From contig NZ_LZSO01000036.1 of NCBI RefSeq assembly GCF_001665785.1, positions 1 through 64,000 on the forward strand: a stretch of 64,000 nt of DNA, written 5' to 3'. Positions 27,351 through 35,380 of this stretch are shown piece after piece (position 1 is the stretch's first letter; each line of letters begins with the position of its first letter). Both the position numbers and the translations under genes were made by a program. Below the pieces are notes generated by a model that saw only the letters and a list, made by a program, of their open reading frames with translations, was not told the DNA's origin and searched no databases. This DNA comes from Mycolicibacterium peregrinum (GTDB lineage Bacteria > Actinomycetota > Actinomycetes > Mycobacteriales > Mycobacteriaceae).

Positions 27351-27700
27351 TGGGAAGCCTCCTTGTTCGTGGTCCTTCTTCGTTCCCGCTTGCCGCGCGC
27401 GATTTCGGTCGCCAGCGCGTCGAGGTGCGGTGTCCAGTTGCGCCGGAACTGCTCCAGCCACTGGTCGGCCTCTCGCAGTGGCGCCGTGTCGACGCCGTAC
27501 ATCCGGCGCGTGCCTTCGGCCCGAACAGTGGCGAAGCCGTTGTCCCGCAACACCTTGAGATGTTGCGAGACCGCAGGCTGGCTGATCTCGAACTCGGCCC
27601 GGATCACCTCGGTGATGGCGCCGGACGACAACTCACCCGCCTGGATGAGCTCCAAGATCCGCCTGCGCACCGGATCTCCGAGGATGTCGAAGGCGTGCAC
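27347..27700 (-). CDS. ArsR family transcriptional regulator
   Basis: A 117-residue winged-helix protein: FDILGDPVRRRILELIQAG, then ISQPAVSQHLKVLRDNGFATV (recognition helix) and GTRRMYGVD (wing). No metal-binding Cys pair is visible, so it probably senses something other than metal through conformation or partner binding. It starts at GTG 27700 and is the first gene of a coupled ArsR-SRPBCC operon. A perfect 14-bp palindrome 21 bp upstream is its likely autoregulatory operator. Confidence 0.9.
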   Translation of the reverse strand: MHAFDILGDPVRRRILELIQAGELSSGAITEVIRAEFEISQPAVSQHLKVLRDNGFATVRAEGTRRMYGVDTAPLREADQWLEQFRRNWTPHLDALATEIARGKRERRRTTNKEASQ

Positions 27701-27720
27701 GTGCCCAATCTAGAAGCTCA

Positions 27721-27734
27721 GACTTATATAAGTC
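27721..27734. promoter_or_regulatory. 14-bp perfect palindrome, likely ArsR operator
   Basis: GACTTATATAAGTC has complete dyad symmetry. It is an AT-rich island in GC-rich DNA, 21 bp upstream of the arsR-type gene. This matches the size and position of ArsR autoregulatory sites. It also overlaps the expected promoter of the ArsR-SRPBCC operon. Confidence 0.6.
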
Positions 27735-27745
27735 AAGGGTGATAC

Positions 27746-28381
27746 TTAAGAGGTGTGCGCGATGACTATGGCCTGGGCTGTGGGCTCATCGAGCTGCGCC
27801 TGTCGCGCCCGCTTGGTGGTCGCGTACACGGTGAACCCCGTCGCCTCCAGAGCAGCGCACACCGCAGCGGCATCGTGGCGCAGGAACGTCAGTTCCACGT
27901 CCCGGCCGAAGGCGTGGTCATAGACCGCGGGCTCGCCGTCGGTCTGGAAGCCGAGCAGCACCCAGCCGGGTTCGGTCAGGACGCGGCGGTACTCGGTGAA
28001 CAGTTCCGGCAGCACCGTGGCGGGGGTGTGGATGATCGAGTACCAGGCGCACACCGCATCGAAGGTTCCCGGCGCGTACGGGAGGTCGAACATGTCGGCG
28101 GTCCGAAACCGCACGTCCGGCCATTGTTGCTCAGCGAGAGCCACCATCGCGGCCGAGCCGTCGATTCCTTCGGTCTGCAATCCGCAGCGGGCGAGCTCGG
28201 CGGCGGCCTCACCGGGGCCACAGCCCACATCGAGGGCGGTTCGTCCGCCGGCCCGCGCCACCAGGTCGGCGAAGGACCGCAGAATCGCACGGTCGAAAGG
28301 GCGCGATTCGAATTCGCCGGCAAAGGTCCGGGCGTACTCGGGGGCGATCAACTCGTACTGGTCGTATGCCGGGCTACCCAC
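27746..28381 (-). CDS. Class I SAM-dependent methyltransferase
   Basis: A 211-residue methyltransferase. Motif I is TALDVGCGPGEAAAEL, motif II lies around IDGSAAMVALAEQQWP, and FDAVCAWYSIIHTP is the post-II acidic region. It is of the Methyltransf_11/25 type with unknown acceptor. The start is GTG. It precedes the ArsR-SRPBCC operon on the same strand but is separated from it by the ArsR operator, so it is probably transcribed independently. Confidence 0.85.
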   Translation of the reverse strand: MGSPAYDQYELIAPEYARTFAGEFESRPFDRAILRSFADLVARAGGRTALDVGCGPGEAAAELARCGLQTEGIDGSAAMVALAEQQWPDVRFRTADMFDLPYAPGTFDAVCAWYSIIHTPATVLPELFTEYRRVLTEPGWVLLGFQTDGEPAVYDHAFGRDVELTFLRHDAAAVCAALEATGFTVYATTKRARQAQLDEPTAQAIVIAHTS

Positions 28382-28442
28382 AGGGTCACCCTAGGGCGCC
28401 ACGGCAGATGCCCTGCTCAGACTGCACGGTAGGGTTCCGCAG

Positions 28443-28985
28443 GTGAGCACGTCTGCCGAGCATGCCGCGCGCCTGCGCGGTGGTCTTGTCGGCGCGTGCT
28501 CGGCCCTGACCGCGACGGTCGCCCATACCGCGGCCGGGGGCATGGCTCCGGCGAGCAGCCCACTGATCGTGCTGTTGTTGCTGTGTGCGGCACTCGGTGC
28601 CGCAGTCGGTGGCGTGAACCCGCAGACGCGCGGGGCCAAGAGCGGCCTGCTCATTGCCGGCCTGGGCGCCGGGCAGTTGCTCGGTCACTTCGCCCTGGCA
28701 ACGGCCGGCGGGCACCATCACGCGGCATCGTTGCCCACCGCCCCCATGGTCGGTGTGCATGCCGCTGCCGCGGTGGGGCTCGGCCTGGTCATCGGTCTGG
28801 CCGAGTACCTCTACGTGGTGTGCGCCTCGGTGCTGTCCTGGCTGCGGATCTTCGCTGCCGCCAGGATCCGCCCGTCGGTCCGTGAGCTCTGGTGGCCTTC
28901 GAATGTGGTTGTGGCGCGGCCTGTTCTGCTGCGCACCGGGCTGGGGATGCGGGCACCGCCGGCGGCGCCCGCCATGGGCAACTAA
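28443..28985 (+). CDS. Small polytopic membrane protein with a His-rich loop, next to a PepSY protein
   Basis: A 180-residue protein with about four hydrophobic helices (LVGACSALTATVAHTAAGG, LIVLLLLCAALGAAVGGV, GLLIAGLGAGQLLGHFALA and AAAAVGLGLVIGLAEYLYVV). A histidine cluster GGHHHAA lies between helices 3 and 4. I do not recognise a named family. The following gene encodes a PepSY-TM protein, so the two may act together at the membrane, possibly in metal handling. The His cluster supports this but does not prove it. The GTG start is at 28443. Confidence 0.7.
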   Translation: MSTSAEHAARLRGGLVGACSALTATVAHTAAGGMAPASSPLIVLLLLCAALGAAVGGVNPQTRGAKSGLLIAGLGAGQLLGHFALATAGGHHHAASLPTAPMVGVHAAAAVGLGLVIGLAEYLYVVCASVLSWLRIFAAARIRPSVRELWWPSNVVVARPVLLRTGLGMRAPPAAPAMGN

Positions 28986-29003
28986 CGCCCACTCCTTGAG
29001 CTG

Positions 29004-29025
29004 AGCCCGTCGTCGGTGACGGGCT
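29004..29025 (+). terminator. Hairpin between the His-rich membrane gene and the PepSY gene
   Basis: A perfect eight-base stem AGCCCGTC/GACGGGCT with a six-base loop lies 19 bp after the stop at 28985. There is no U-run, so it may be a weak mycobacterial-type terminator or a processing hairpin inside an operon. Confidence 0.4.
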
Positions 29026-29084
29026 GTTCCGCGTTGTGCCCCGTGCGCACCTCTCCACGGGTTCTCCTGAGCGAAAGCATCACC

Positions 29085-30548
29085 ATGACCATCACCCCTG
29101 ACGATCAACTACGCGAGGAATCCCCTCCGCCCGTCAAACGCCATTCGATCCGCCCACTTCTGGTGCGGTTGCACTTCTATGCCGGCGTATTCGTCGGCCC
29201 GTTCATCTTGATCGCGGCCGTCACCGGCCTGCTCTATGCGCTGATCCCGCAGGTCGACACATTCGTCAACCGGCACGAGCTGACGGTCGCGCAGGTGGGG
29301 ACCGAGCGCCTGCCACTCGCTGACCAAATCGCCGCGGCGCGCCACGCCCATCCCGAGGGCACCGTGGAGAGCATCCGCCCGCCCGTGGCGCCTGACGAGA
29401 CCACTCAGATCAGCCTTCTGGTGGGACCGGAGTTCAAGGACATTCCGCCGGACTACTCGCGCACGGTGTTCGTCGACCCGTACACCGGCGAGGTGCGCGG
29501 CGCGCTGACCACCTATGGGCAGTGGATGCCGGTGCGGGCCTGGTTCGACGAGTTGCATCGCAACCTGCATCTGGGGGCGTTCGGCCGTAATTACAGCGAG
29601 CTGGCGGCCAGCTGGATGTGGGTGATCGTGCTGGCCGGGTTGGTGCTGTGGATCATGCGGCGTCGGGAGAATCGCGCGATGCGCGACCTGGTCCTGCCCG
29701 ACCGGACGACCTCGGGTCGACGACGCACGCTGTCCTGGCACGGCGCGGTCGGCGTGTGGATAGTGGCGGTGCTGCTGGCGCTGTCGGTTTCGGGCATCAC
29801 GTGGTCCCGGTACGGCGGCGAGACGGTCAACGGCATCCAGGCGCAGCTGAACACCACAGCACCAGCCGTCGACACTGCGCTCTCCGGAACCCCGGTCGCC
29901 CCGCCGGCACATCATGGCAACCACGGCGGCCGGTCCGAACTGCGCGGCGCCGACACCGTGCTGCACACCGCCGAACAGGCCGGGTTGCGCGGCCCGATGT
30001 GGATGTACCCCCCGGCCGACGCCGGTCAGGCCTGGAAAGTGGCCGAGCGCAAACGTGATTGGCCCACGCGCGCCGACGCGATCGCAGTCGACCCCGATAC
30101 CGGCAAGGTGACCGACCGGGTGAACTTCTCGCAGTGGCCGCTGTTGGCCAAGCTCACCGACTGGACGATCGACGCCCACATGGGCCTGTTGTTCGGGGCT
30201 GCCAACCAGATCGTGCTGGCGCTCACCATGGTCGGCCTGATCTCGGTCATCGTGCGCGGTTATCGGATGTGGTGGCAGCGCCGGCCCACCCGGGGCTCGG
30301 CCTGGGCGGTGGGTCGCGCCCCGCTGCGCGGCACGCTGCGCCAATTGCCGCCCTGGGGCAGCGTGATCGTGGTTGTCGTCGCCGTCGGCATCGGATGGGC
30401 CCTGCCGTTGTTCGGGTTGAGCCTGCTGGCTTTCCTGTTGGTCGATGTCGCCGTGGCGTGGTGGAAAGGAAGATCAAATGTTCGGGTTGGCGGCCTGTAC
30501 CGAGAGCCATCACGAGGAGAAGATGGCCGAGACGGTTCCGGTGAGTGA
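29085..30548 (+). CDS. PepSY-associated transmembrane protein
   Basis: A 487-residue membrane protein of the PepSY-TM family. Membrane helices include FYAGVFVGPFILIAAVTGLL, WMWVIVLAGLVLWIM, GVWIVAVLLALSVSGITW, IVLALTMVGLISVIV and two near the C-terminus. Two extracytoplasmic PepSY-like segments lie between (RTVFVDPYTGEVRG and DAIAVDPDTGKVTDRVNF). A His-rich stretch PPAHHGNHGG sits in the second loop. Relatives include ferric-siderophore and flavin reductase-like proteins and copper-associated proteins. The ATG at 29085 (MTITPDDQ) is chosen. Confidence 0.85.
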   Translation: MTITPDDQLREESPPPVKRHSIRPLLVRLHFYAGVFVGPFILIAAVTGLLYALIPQVDTFVNRHELTVAQVGTERLPLADQIAAARHAHPEGTVESIRPPVAPDETTQISLLVGPEFKDIPPDYSRTVFVDPYTGEVRGALTTYGQWMPVRAWFDELHRNLHLGAFGRNYSELAASWMWVIVLAGLVLWIMRRRENRAMRDLVLPDRTTSGRRRTLSWHGAVGVWIVAVLLALSVSGITWSRYGGETVNGIQAQLNTTAPAVDTALSGTPVAPPAHHGNHGGRSELRGADTVLHTAEQAGLRGPMWMYPPADAGQAWKVAERKRDWPTRADAIAVDPDTGKVTDRVNFSQWPLLAKLTDWTIDAHMGLLFGAANQIVLALTMVGLISVIVRGYRMWWQRRPTRGSAWAVGRAPLRGTLRQLPPWGSVIVVVVAVGIGWALPLFGLSLLAFLLVDVAVAWWKGRSNVRVGGLYREPSRGEDGRDGSGE

Positions 30549-30738
30549 GCAGGGGGCCGGTGCGGCAGCCGGTGGAATGACCGCGGTCTTCGGCAGGCTC
30601 CCGAACACCGGGCACTCGAGGATTACCTGGGACAGGAGTTGGTCGGCTGAGTCCAGGCCAGCTGATGCGAGAAATGGACCGACTCTGAGCTGACGATTGC
30701 ACTCCACAGAGCACAGACCGCTGATCTACGCTCGCGGT

Positions 30739-31407
30739 ATGACCGATCACGACAAAGCCGCGGCGCGGCGCGAAATTGCCGACGCTCTGCTCAACGCCCT
30801 GAACCGGCGCCACGAGGTGCTCGACGTGATCGTGGATGCCGACGATCGTGCTGCCGCCGTCGAGGCGGTTGCCCAGCTTCTCGGCACCTCACACCTGGCG
30901 TCGGAGGCCGTGGTGGGGCTGTCGTTCGCGCAGATCACCAAGGATTCCCGAAAGGCGATCGCCGCCGAGCTCGACGACTTGAACAGCCAGCTCAGCTTCA
31001 CGGTGTCCGAGCGTCCGGCGGCCTCGGGTGAATCGCTGGAGTTGCGGGCGTTCGCCGCCGACACCGACCGCGACATCTTCGTCGCCCGGACCACTGACGT
31101 GGGTGCTTCCGGCGACGGATCGGGTGCCCCGGCGGCCGATGTCGAGGACGAGATCCGCGCGGCGCTGCGCCGGGTGGACGCCGAAGAGGCCGCCTGGTTC
31201 GTGGCGTTGGAGGGCGACGAGAAGGTCGGCATGGTGTTCGGTGAGCTGACCCACGGAGAAGTCAACGTCCGGATCTGGATCCACCCGGACTTCCGCAAGC
31301 GCGGCTACGGTACCGCCGCCCTGCGCAAGTGCCGCTCGGAGATGGCGACGTATTTTCCTGCTGTGCCGATGGTCGTGCGGGCGCCCGGGGCCGAACCCCC
31401 GGCCTGA
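30739..31407 (+). CDS. GNAT acetyltransferase with an N-terminal GyrA-like helical segment
   Basis: A 222-residue protein. The C-terminal ~90 residues look like GNAT: WFVALEGDEKVGMVFGE, then VRIWIHPDFRKRGYGTAALR (acetyl-CoA loop RKRGYG). The N-terminal ~70 residues (ALNRRHEVLDVIVDADDRAA, then GLSFAQITKDSRKAIAAELD) resemble the tower/coiled-coil end of GyrA/ParC-type topoisomerase subunits. It could be a domain fusion or a coincidental helical pattern. The ATG start is at 30739. No operon partner is evident. Confidence 0.72.
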   Translation: MTDHDKAAARREIADALLNALNRRHEVLDVIVDADDRAAAVEAVAQLLGTSHLASEAVVGLSFAQITKDSRKAIAAELDDLNSQLSFTVSERPAASGESLELRAFAADTDRDIFVARTTDVGASGDGSGAPAADVEDEIRAALRRVDAEEAAWFVALEGDEKVGMVFGELTHGEVNVRIWIHPDFRKRGYGTAALRKCRSEMATYFPAVPMVVRAPGAEPPA

Positions 31408-31426
31408 CACGGCTGACTGTCTGACC

Positions 31427-32035
31427 TCAGGCGGAAGGCGGGCGGAGCAGGCTCGCGACGATGGTGCGCGCCATGGTTTCGGCGCGCTGCCGCGAGTAGC
31501 TCTGTCCCTCGGAAAGCACCGGATAGACCACGCCGCCGAGCAGCGCGTCGGCGGCCGCTGACGCCAGGTCGGGATCGATCTGCTCGGCGAGCAGCCGGGT
31601 GCGCACCGAATCGAGCAGTGGACGGCTGAAACCTGCCCGCAACCGTGCAGCGGTGTCCTCGTGTTCCAGCGAGGCGGCGGTCAGGATGCGCAGCATCGCG
31701 TTGCCGCGTTTCGTGGTCAGGGCCGACGCCAGCGTGCGGGCCCAGGAGACCAGATCCTCGGTGACGTCGTCGGTGCGCGGCATGGTGGCCAGGATCTTGT
31801 CGGCGTCTTCCAGGAGCACGTCGGCGACCAGTGCGGGCCGACTCGGCCACCAGCGGTAGATGGTCTGCTTGCCGACCCCGGCTCGGGCGGCGACCGCCTC
31901 GATGCTCAGCCCGTCAAAACCCCGCTCCAGCAGGAGTGCGCGGGTGGCCTCGATGATGGCGACCCGCGATTTCTCGCTGCGTCGTCGCGGGGGCCCGGAG
32001 TTCGTTGGCACCGCCTCGTCGGCAGTGGGGGTCAT
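31427..32035 (-). CDS. TetR family transcriptional regulator
   Basis: A 202-residue regulator with an N-terminal TetR helix-turn-helix (IIEATRALLLERGFDGLSIEAVAARAGVGKQTIYRWW, given in overlapping parts) and a variable C-terminal ligand domain. The ATG at 32035 is preferred over GTG 32041 because of the GAGGA spacing. It is divergent from the catabolic cluster that starts at 32154; a perfect 19-bp palindrome lies between, so it is the likely repressor of that cluster. Confidence 0.9.
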   Translation of the reverse strand: MTPTADEAVPTNSGPPRRRSEKSRVAIIEATRALLLERGFDGLSIEAVAARAGVGKQTIYRWWPSRPALVADVLLEDADKILATMPRTDDVTEDLVSWARTLASALTTKRGNAMLRILTAASLEHEDTAARLRAGFSRPLLDSVRTRLLAEQIDPDLASAAADALLGGVVYPVLSEGQSYSRQRAETMARTIVASLLRPPSA

Positions 32036-32104
32036 CGGCACGTCCTCGTCGGTCCTTCGCAGGGATCTTTACACGGAAAGCTACCCACCGTAGTCTCCCA
32101 CAAG

Positions 32105-32123
32105 ACGAGACGTAGCGTCTCGT
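32105..32123. promoter_or_regulatory. 19-bp perfect palindrome, likely TetR operator
   Basis: ACGAGACG-TAG-CGTCTCGT: eight-base perfect arms. It lies 31 bp upstream of the epimerase gene and 70 bp from the divergent TetR gene, a standard arrangement for a repressor controlling both units. Confidence 0.65.
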
Positions 32124-32153
32124 GAATACGGGGAACGACGAACGCAAGGGCGC

Positions 32154-33146
32154 ATGGCAACAAAGAAACTGGTCATCGGGGCCAGCGGCTTCCTCGGATC
32201 GCATGTCGCCAGGCGACTCGTCGAGCGCGGCGAGGATGTTCGGGTGCTCATCCGCAGCACCAGCTCCACCCGCGGGATCGACGACCTCGACGTGGAGCGG
32301 GTCTACGGGGACATCTTCGACGCTGAGTCGGTGCGTTCCGCGATGGACGACTGCGACGTCGTGTACTACTGCGTCGTCGACGCCAGGGCCTGGCTCAGCG
32401 ACCCGGCCCCGCTGTGGCGAACCAATGTCGAAGGGCTGCAAGAGGTCCTGGATGTTGCGGTCGAGGCGGGCCTGCGAAAGTTCGTCTTCACCAGCTCGAT
32501 CGCCACCATCGGCATCAACGAATCCGGGCTTGCCACCGAGGATCTGCCGCACAACTGGCTCGACGTGGGCGGTGACTACGTGCACACCAGGGTGCTCGCC
32601 GAACAGATGGTGTTGCGTTATGCCCGCGAGCACGGATTGCCCGCCGTCGCAATGTGCGTGTCCAATACCTACGGACCCGGCGACTGGTTGCCGACGCCCC
32701 ACGGGGGTCTGGTCGCCGCCGCGGTACGGGGCAAGATGCCGTTCTACGTCAAGGGTGCGGCAGCCGAGACCGTCGGCATCACGGACGCCGCCGAGGCGCT
32801 GATCCTCGCCGGCGAACGGGGCCGCGTCGGCGAGCGTTACATCGTGTCCGAACGTTTCATGACCGCTCAGGAGATCTACCAGACCGCCTGCGCGGCGGTC
32901 GATGTCGAGCCGCCCCGGCGTGGGATTCCGGTCCGGTTGCTGGCCGCCGCAGGCGCGGTGGTCGATCCCCTGGCCCGGCTGCGCAAGAAGGAGAACCAGC
33001 TCAGTCCGCTGACCGTGCGGCTCATGCACGTGATGTCGCCGATGGATCACGGCAAGGCGGTCCGCGAACTCGGATGGCAGCCGAGGCCGACGACGGAGTC
33101 CATCGTCGAAGGCGCCCGATTCTTCGCCGCCAGGAGGCGCGCATGA
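32154..33146 (+). CDS. NAD-dependent epimerase/dehydratase (extended SDR, 3-beta-HSD-like)
   Basis: A 330-residue extended SDR with VIGASGFLGSHVARRLVE (NAD-binding GASGFLG at residues 9-15), FTSSIATIG (Ser region) and the catalytic Tyr142 in GGDYVHTRVLAE. The usual YxxxK Lys is replaced by Arg146. It is the first gene of a co-directional cluster with a fused acyl-CoA dehydrogenase (ATGA overlap), an Ltp-type protein and a DUF35 protein. The 3-beta-hydroxysteroid-dehydrogenase-like sequence and this company suggest oxidation of a cyclic or steroid-like CoA substrate; this is inference. Confidence 0.85.
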   Translation: MATKKLVIGASGFLGSHVARRLVERGEDVRVLIRSTSSTRGIDDLDVERVYGDIFDAESVRSAMDDCDVVYYCVVDARAWLSDPAPLWRTNVEGLQEVLDVAVEAGLRKFVFTSSIATIGINESGLATEDLPHNWLDVGGDYVHTRVLAEQMVLRYAREHGLPAVAMCVSNTYGPGDWLPTPHGGLVAAAVRGKMPFYVKGAAAETVGITDAAEALILAGERGRVGERYIVSERFMTAQEIYQTACAAVDVEPPRRGIPVRLLAAAGAVVDPLARLRKKENQLSPLTVRLMHVMSPMDHGKAVRELGWQPRPTTESIVEGARFFAARRRA

Positions 33147-35371
33147 CCCACGTGTCCATCGCTCTCACCCCGGAGCAACAGCAGCTCAGTAAGGCCGTCG
33201 GGCAGTTCGCGGCCCGGCACGCGCCGATCGATGCGACCCGGGCAGGTTTGGACGATCTGGCTGCAGGGCGATCACCATCTTGGTGGGACACATTGGTGGA
33301 CAACGGCTTCCATGCCGTTCATCTACCGGAATCGATCGGCGGTCAGGGCGGCGAACTGGAGGACATGGCCTGCGTACTGGAGGCTGCGGGCTCGGCGCTG
33401 CTGCCGGGCCCGCTGCTCACCACCACGATCGCCGGGGCCGCGGTGGCTGCCCTGGAGGGCGCGGCCGCATCGACCCTCCTCAAGGAGATCGCCGCGGGCG
33501 CACGCGCGGTCGTGCTGTCCGGTGAGCACTCCGCCTTCGCGGCCCGACGGGACGGTGACGGGTGGCGCCTGACCGGGTCGTCCGGGCCGGCCTTGGGGAT
33601 CTGCTCGGCACAGCGTGTCGTGGTGCCCTTCACCGACGAGACGGGCGGCCTGGCCTGGGCGGTGCTGAATCCGGCTGAGGCGCAAGTCGAATCGCGTCGG
33701 GGCACCGATCTGACCACCGATCTGGGAGTCCTGCATCTGGACGATCTGCCGGTGCCGGCCGGCGCGGTCCTGCCCGGGCTGGACGCCGGCCGGGTCAGCG
33801 ATCTGACCGTCGCCTTCACCGCGGCGACAGCAGCCGGCATCACCCAGTGGTGCGTGGACACCGTGACCGAGCACCTGCGCACGCGCGAACAGTTCGGCAA
33901 GCCGATCGGGACGTTCCAGGCGTTGCAGCACAAGGCGGCGATGCTGCTGGTGAACAGTGCGCTGGCGACGGCAGCGGCCTGGGATGCGGTGCGTGCCCTC
34001 AACGGATCCGCGGATACCGACCAGCACCGGCTGACCGCTTGCTCGGCCGCGGTGAGAGCGGTCATGCCGGTTCCCGGCCTCGTGCTTGAGACGCTCACCA
34101 TGCTCGGGGCCATCGGGTTCACCTGGGAACATGACCTGCACCTTTATTGGCGGCGGGCCACCAGCCTGGCCGCCTCGATCGGTCCGGTCTCGCGCTGGAC
34201 CCGCGAACTCGGCGAGCTGTCGGCCACCGTCACCCGCGACCTGACGGTGAAACTCGGCGACTCCGATGCCGACTTCCGGGCGCGCGTCGCCGAGATCCTG
34301 GACCGCGCACTGACGTTGTCCGACAACGGCTTCGGATTACAGGATGACCGTGGTGAGTCCCCCGTCGGAGACCGGCGCAACCTGCTGGCCGACGCGGGGC
34401 TGATCACACCGCACTGGCCCGCACCGTGGGGCTGCGATGCCGGCGTGCGCCGGCAGCTCATCGTCGACGAGGAGTTCGGCAAGCGCACCGGCTTGGCGCG
34501 ACCCTCGATCGGTATCGCCGAATGGATCCTGCCGAGCGTCATCGCGGCCGGATCTGCCGAACTGCAGGAACGTTTCGTGCCGGCGACACTGCGGGGCGAC
34601 CTGTCCTGGTGCCAGCTGTTCAGCGAGCCCGGTGCGGGATCCGACCTCGCCTCGCTGAGCACCCGCGCCGTGCGGGTCGAGGGCGGCTGGCGCATCAACG
34701 GGCACAAGATCTGGACGTCGCTCGCACATCGGGCCGACTACGGTGCACTGCTGGCCCGCACCGACCCCGACGCCCCCAAGCACCGCGGCATCGGCTACTT
34801 CATCCTCGACATGCGTTCACCCGGTGTCGAATTCAAGCCGATCACCCAGTCCAGCGGGCGAGCCGAGTTCAACGAGGTGTTCCTGACCGACGTGTTCGTG
34901 CCCGACGAGATGCTGATCGGGGACCCGGCTTCGGGCTGGCAGTTGGCCATCAGCACCATGGCCCACGAACGGGTGGCGATCAGTGGCTACGTCAACATCG
35001 ACCGGATGGGCGCACTGCGGGAACTCGTCGCGGTCAGCCCCGATCCCGACCCGGTCCTGCACGCCATCGGCGAGATCGACGCCTACACCAACGCGCTCAA
35101 GGCACTGGGGGTCCGCGAGACGTTGCGCCTGCTCGACGGGCAGCCACCCGGTCCGGCGTCGAGCATCGCCAAGGTGGCCACCAACGTGATGCTGCGCCGT
35201 GCAGCCGAACTCACCCTCGGCCTCACCGGACCGCTTGCCCTGGAACAGGACAGCCAACCGGCCGTGGTGGCGCCCTACCTGGACCTTCCTGCCGAGCTGA
35301 TCGGCGGCGGCACCACCGAGATCCAGCTCAACATCATCGCCCAGCTGATCCTGGGACTACCCCGCAAGTGA
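33143..35371 (+). CDS. Fused two-domain acyl-CoA dehydrogenase
   Basis: A 742-residue protein with two acyl-CoA dehydrogenase units in tandem. The first (about 1-365) has LRTREQFGKPIGTFQALQHK and IGFTWEHDLHLYWRR. The second (about 375-742) has WCQLFSEPGAGSDLASLSTR, GHKIWTSLAHRADYGALLAR and GGGTTEIQLNIIAQLILGLP. It is the single-chain counterpart of the two-gene FadE pairs, like that at 12652-15091. The ATG (33143) overlaps the epimerase TGA. The domain order is reversed relative to the gene order of the split pair. Confidence 0.92.
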   Translation: MTHVSIALTPEQQQLSKAVGQFAARHAPIDATRAGLDDLAAGRSPSWWDTLVDNGFHAVHLPESIGGQGGELEDMACVLEAAGSALLPGPLLTTTIAGAAVAALEGAAASTLLKEIAAGARAVVLSGEHSAFAARRDGDGWRLTGSSGPALGICSAQRVVVPFTDETGGLAWAVLNPAEAQVESRRGTDLTTDLGVLHLDDLPVPAGAVLPGLDAGRVSDLTVAFTAATAAGITQWCVDTVTEHLRTREQFGKPIGTFQALQHKAAMLLVNSALATAAAWDAVRALNGSADTDQHRLTACSAAVRAVMPVPGLVLETLTMLGAIGFTWEHDLHLYWRRATSLAASIGPVSRWTRELGELSATVTRDLTVKLGDSDADFRARVAEILDRALTLSDNGFGLQDDRGESPVGDRRNLLADAGLITPHWPAPWGCDAGVRRQLIVDEEFGKRTGLARPSIGIAEWILPSVIAAGSAELQERFVPATLRGDLSWCQLFSEPGAGSDLASLSTRAVRVEGGWRINGHKIWTSLAHRADYGALLARTDPDAPKHRGIGYFILDMRSPGVEFKPITQSSGRAEFNEVFLTDVFVPDEMLIGDPASGWQLAISTMAHERVAISGYVNIDRMGALRELVAVSPDPDPVLHAIGEIDAYTNALKALGVRETLRLLDGQPPGPASSIAKVATNVMLRRAAELTLGLTGPLALEQDSQPAVVAPYLDLPAELIGGGTTEIQLNIIAQLILGLPRK

Positions 35372-35380
35372 GGAGTGAGT

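Noticed and set aside
30445..30693. Possible 82-codon gene after the PepSY gene
   Set aside because: It overlaps the PepSY 3' end, has no ribosome site or recognisable feature, and the composition looks non-coding.
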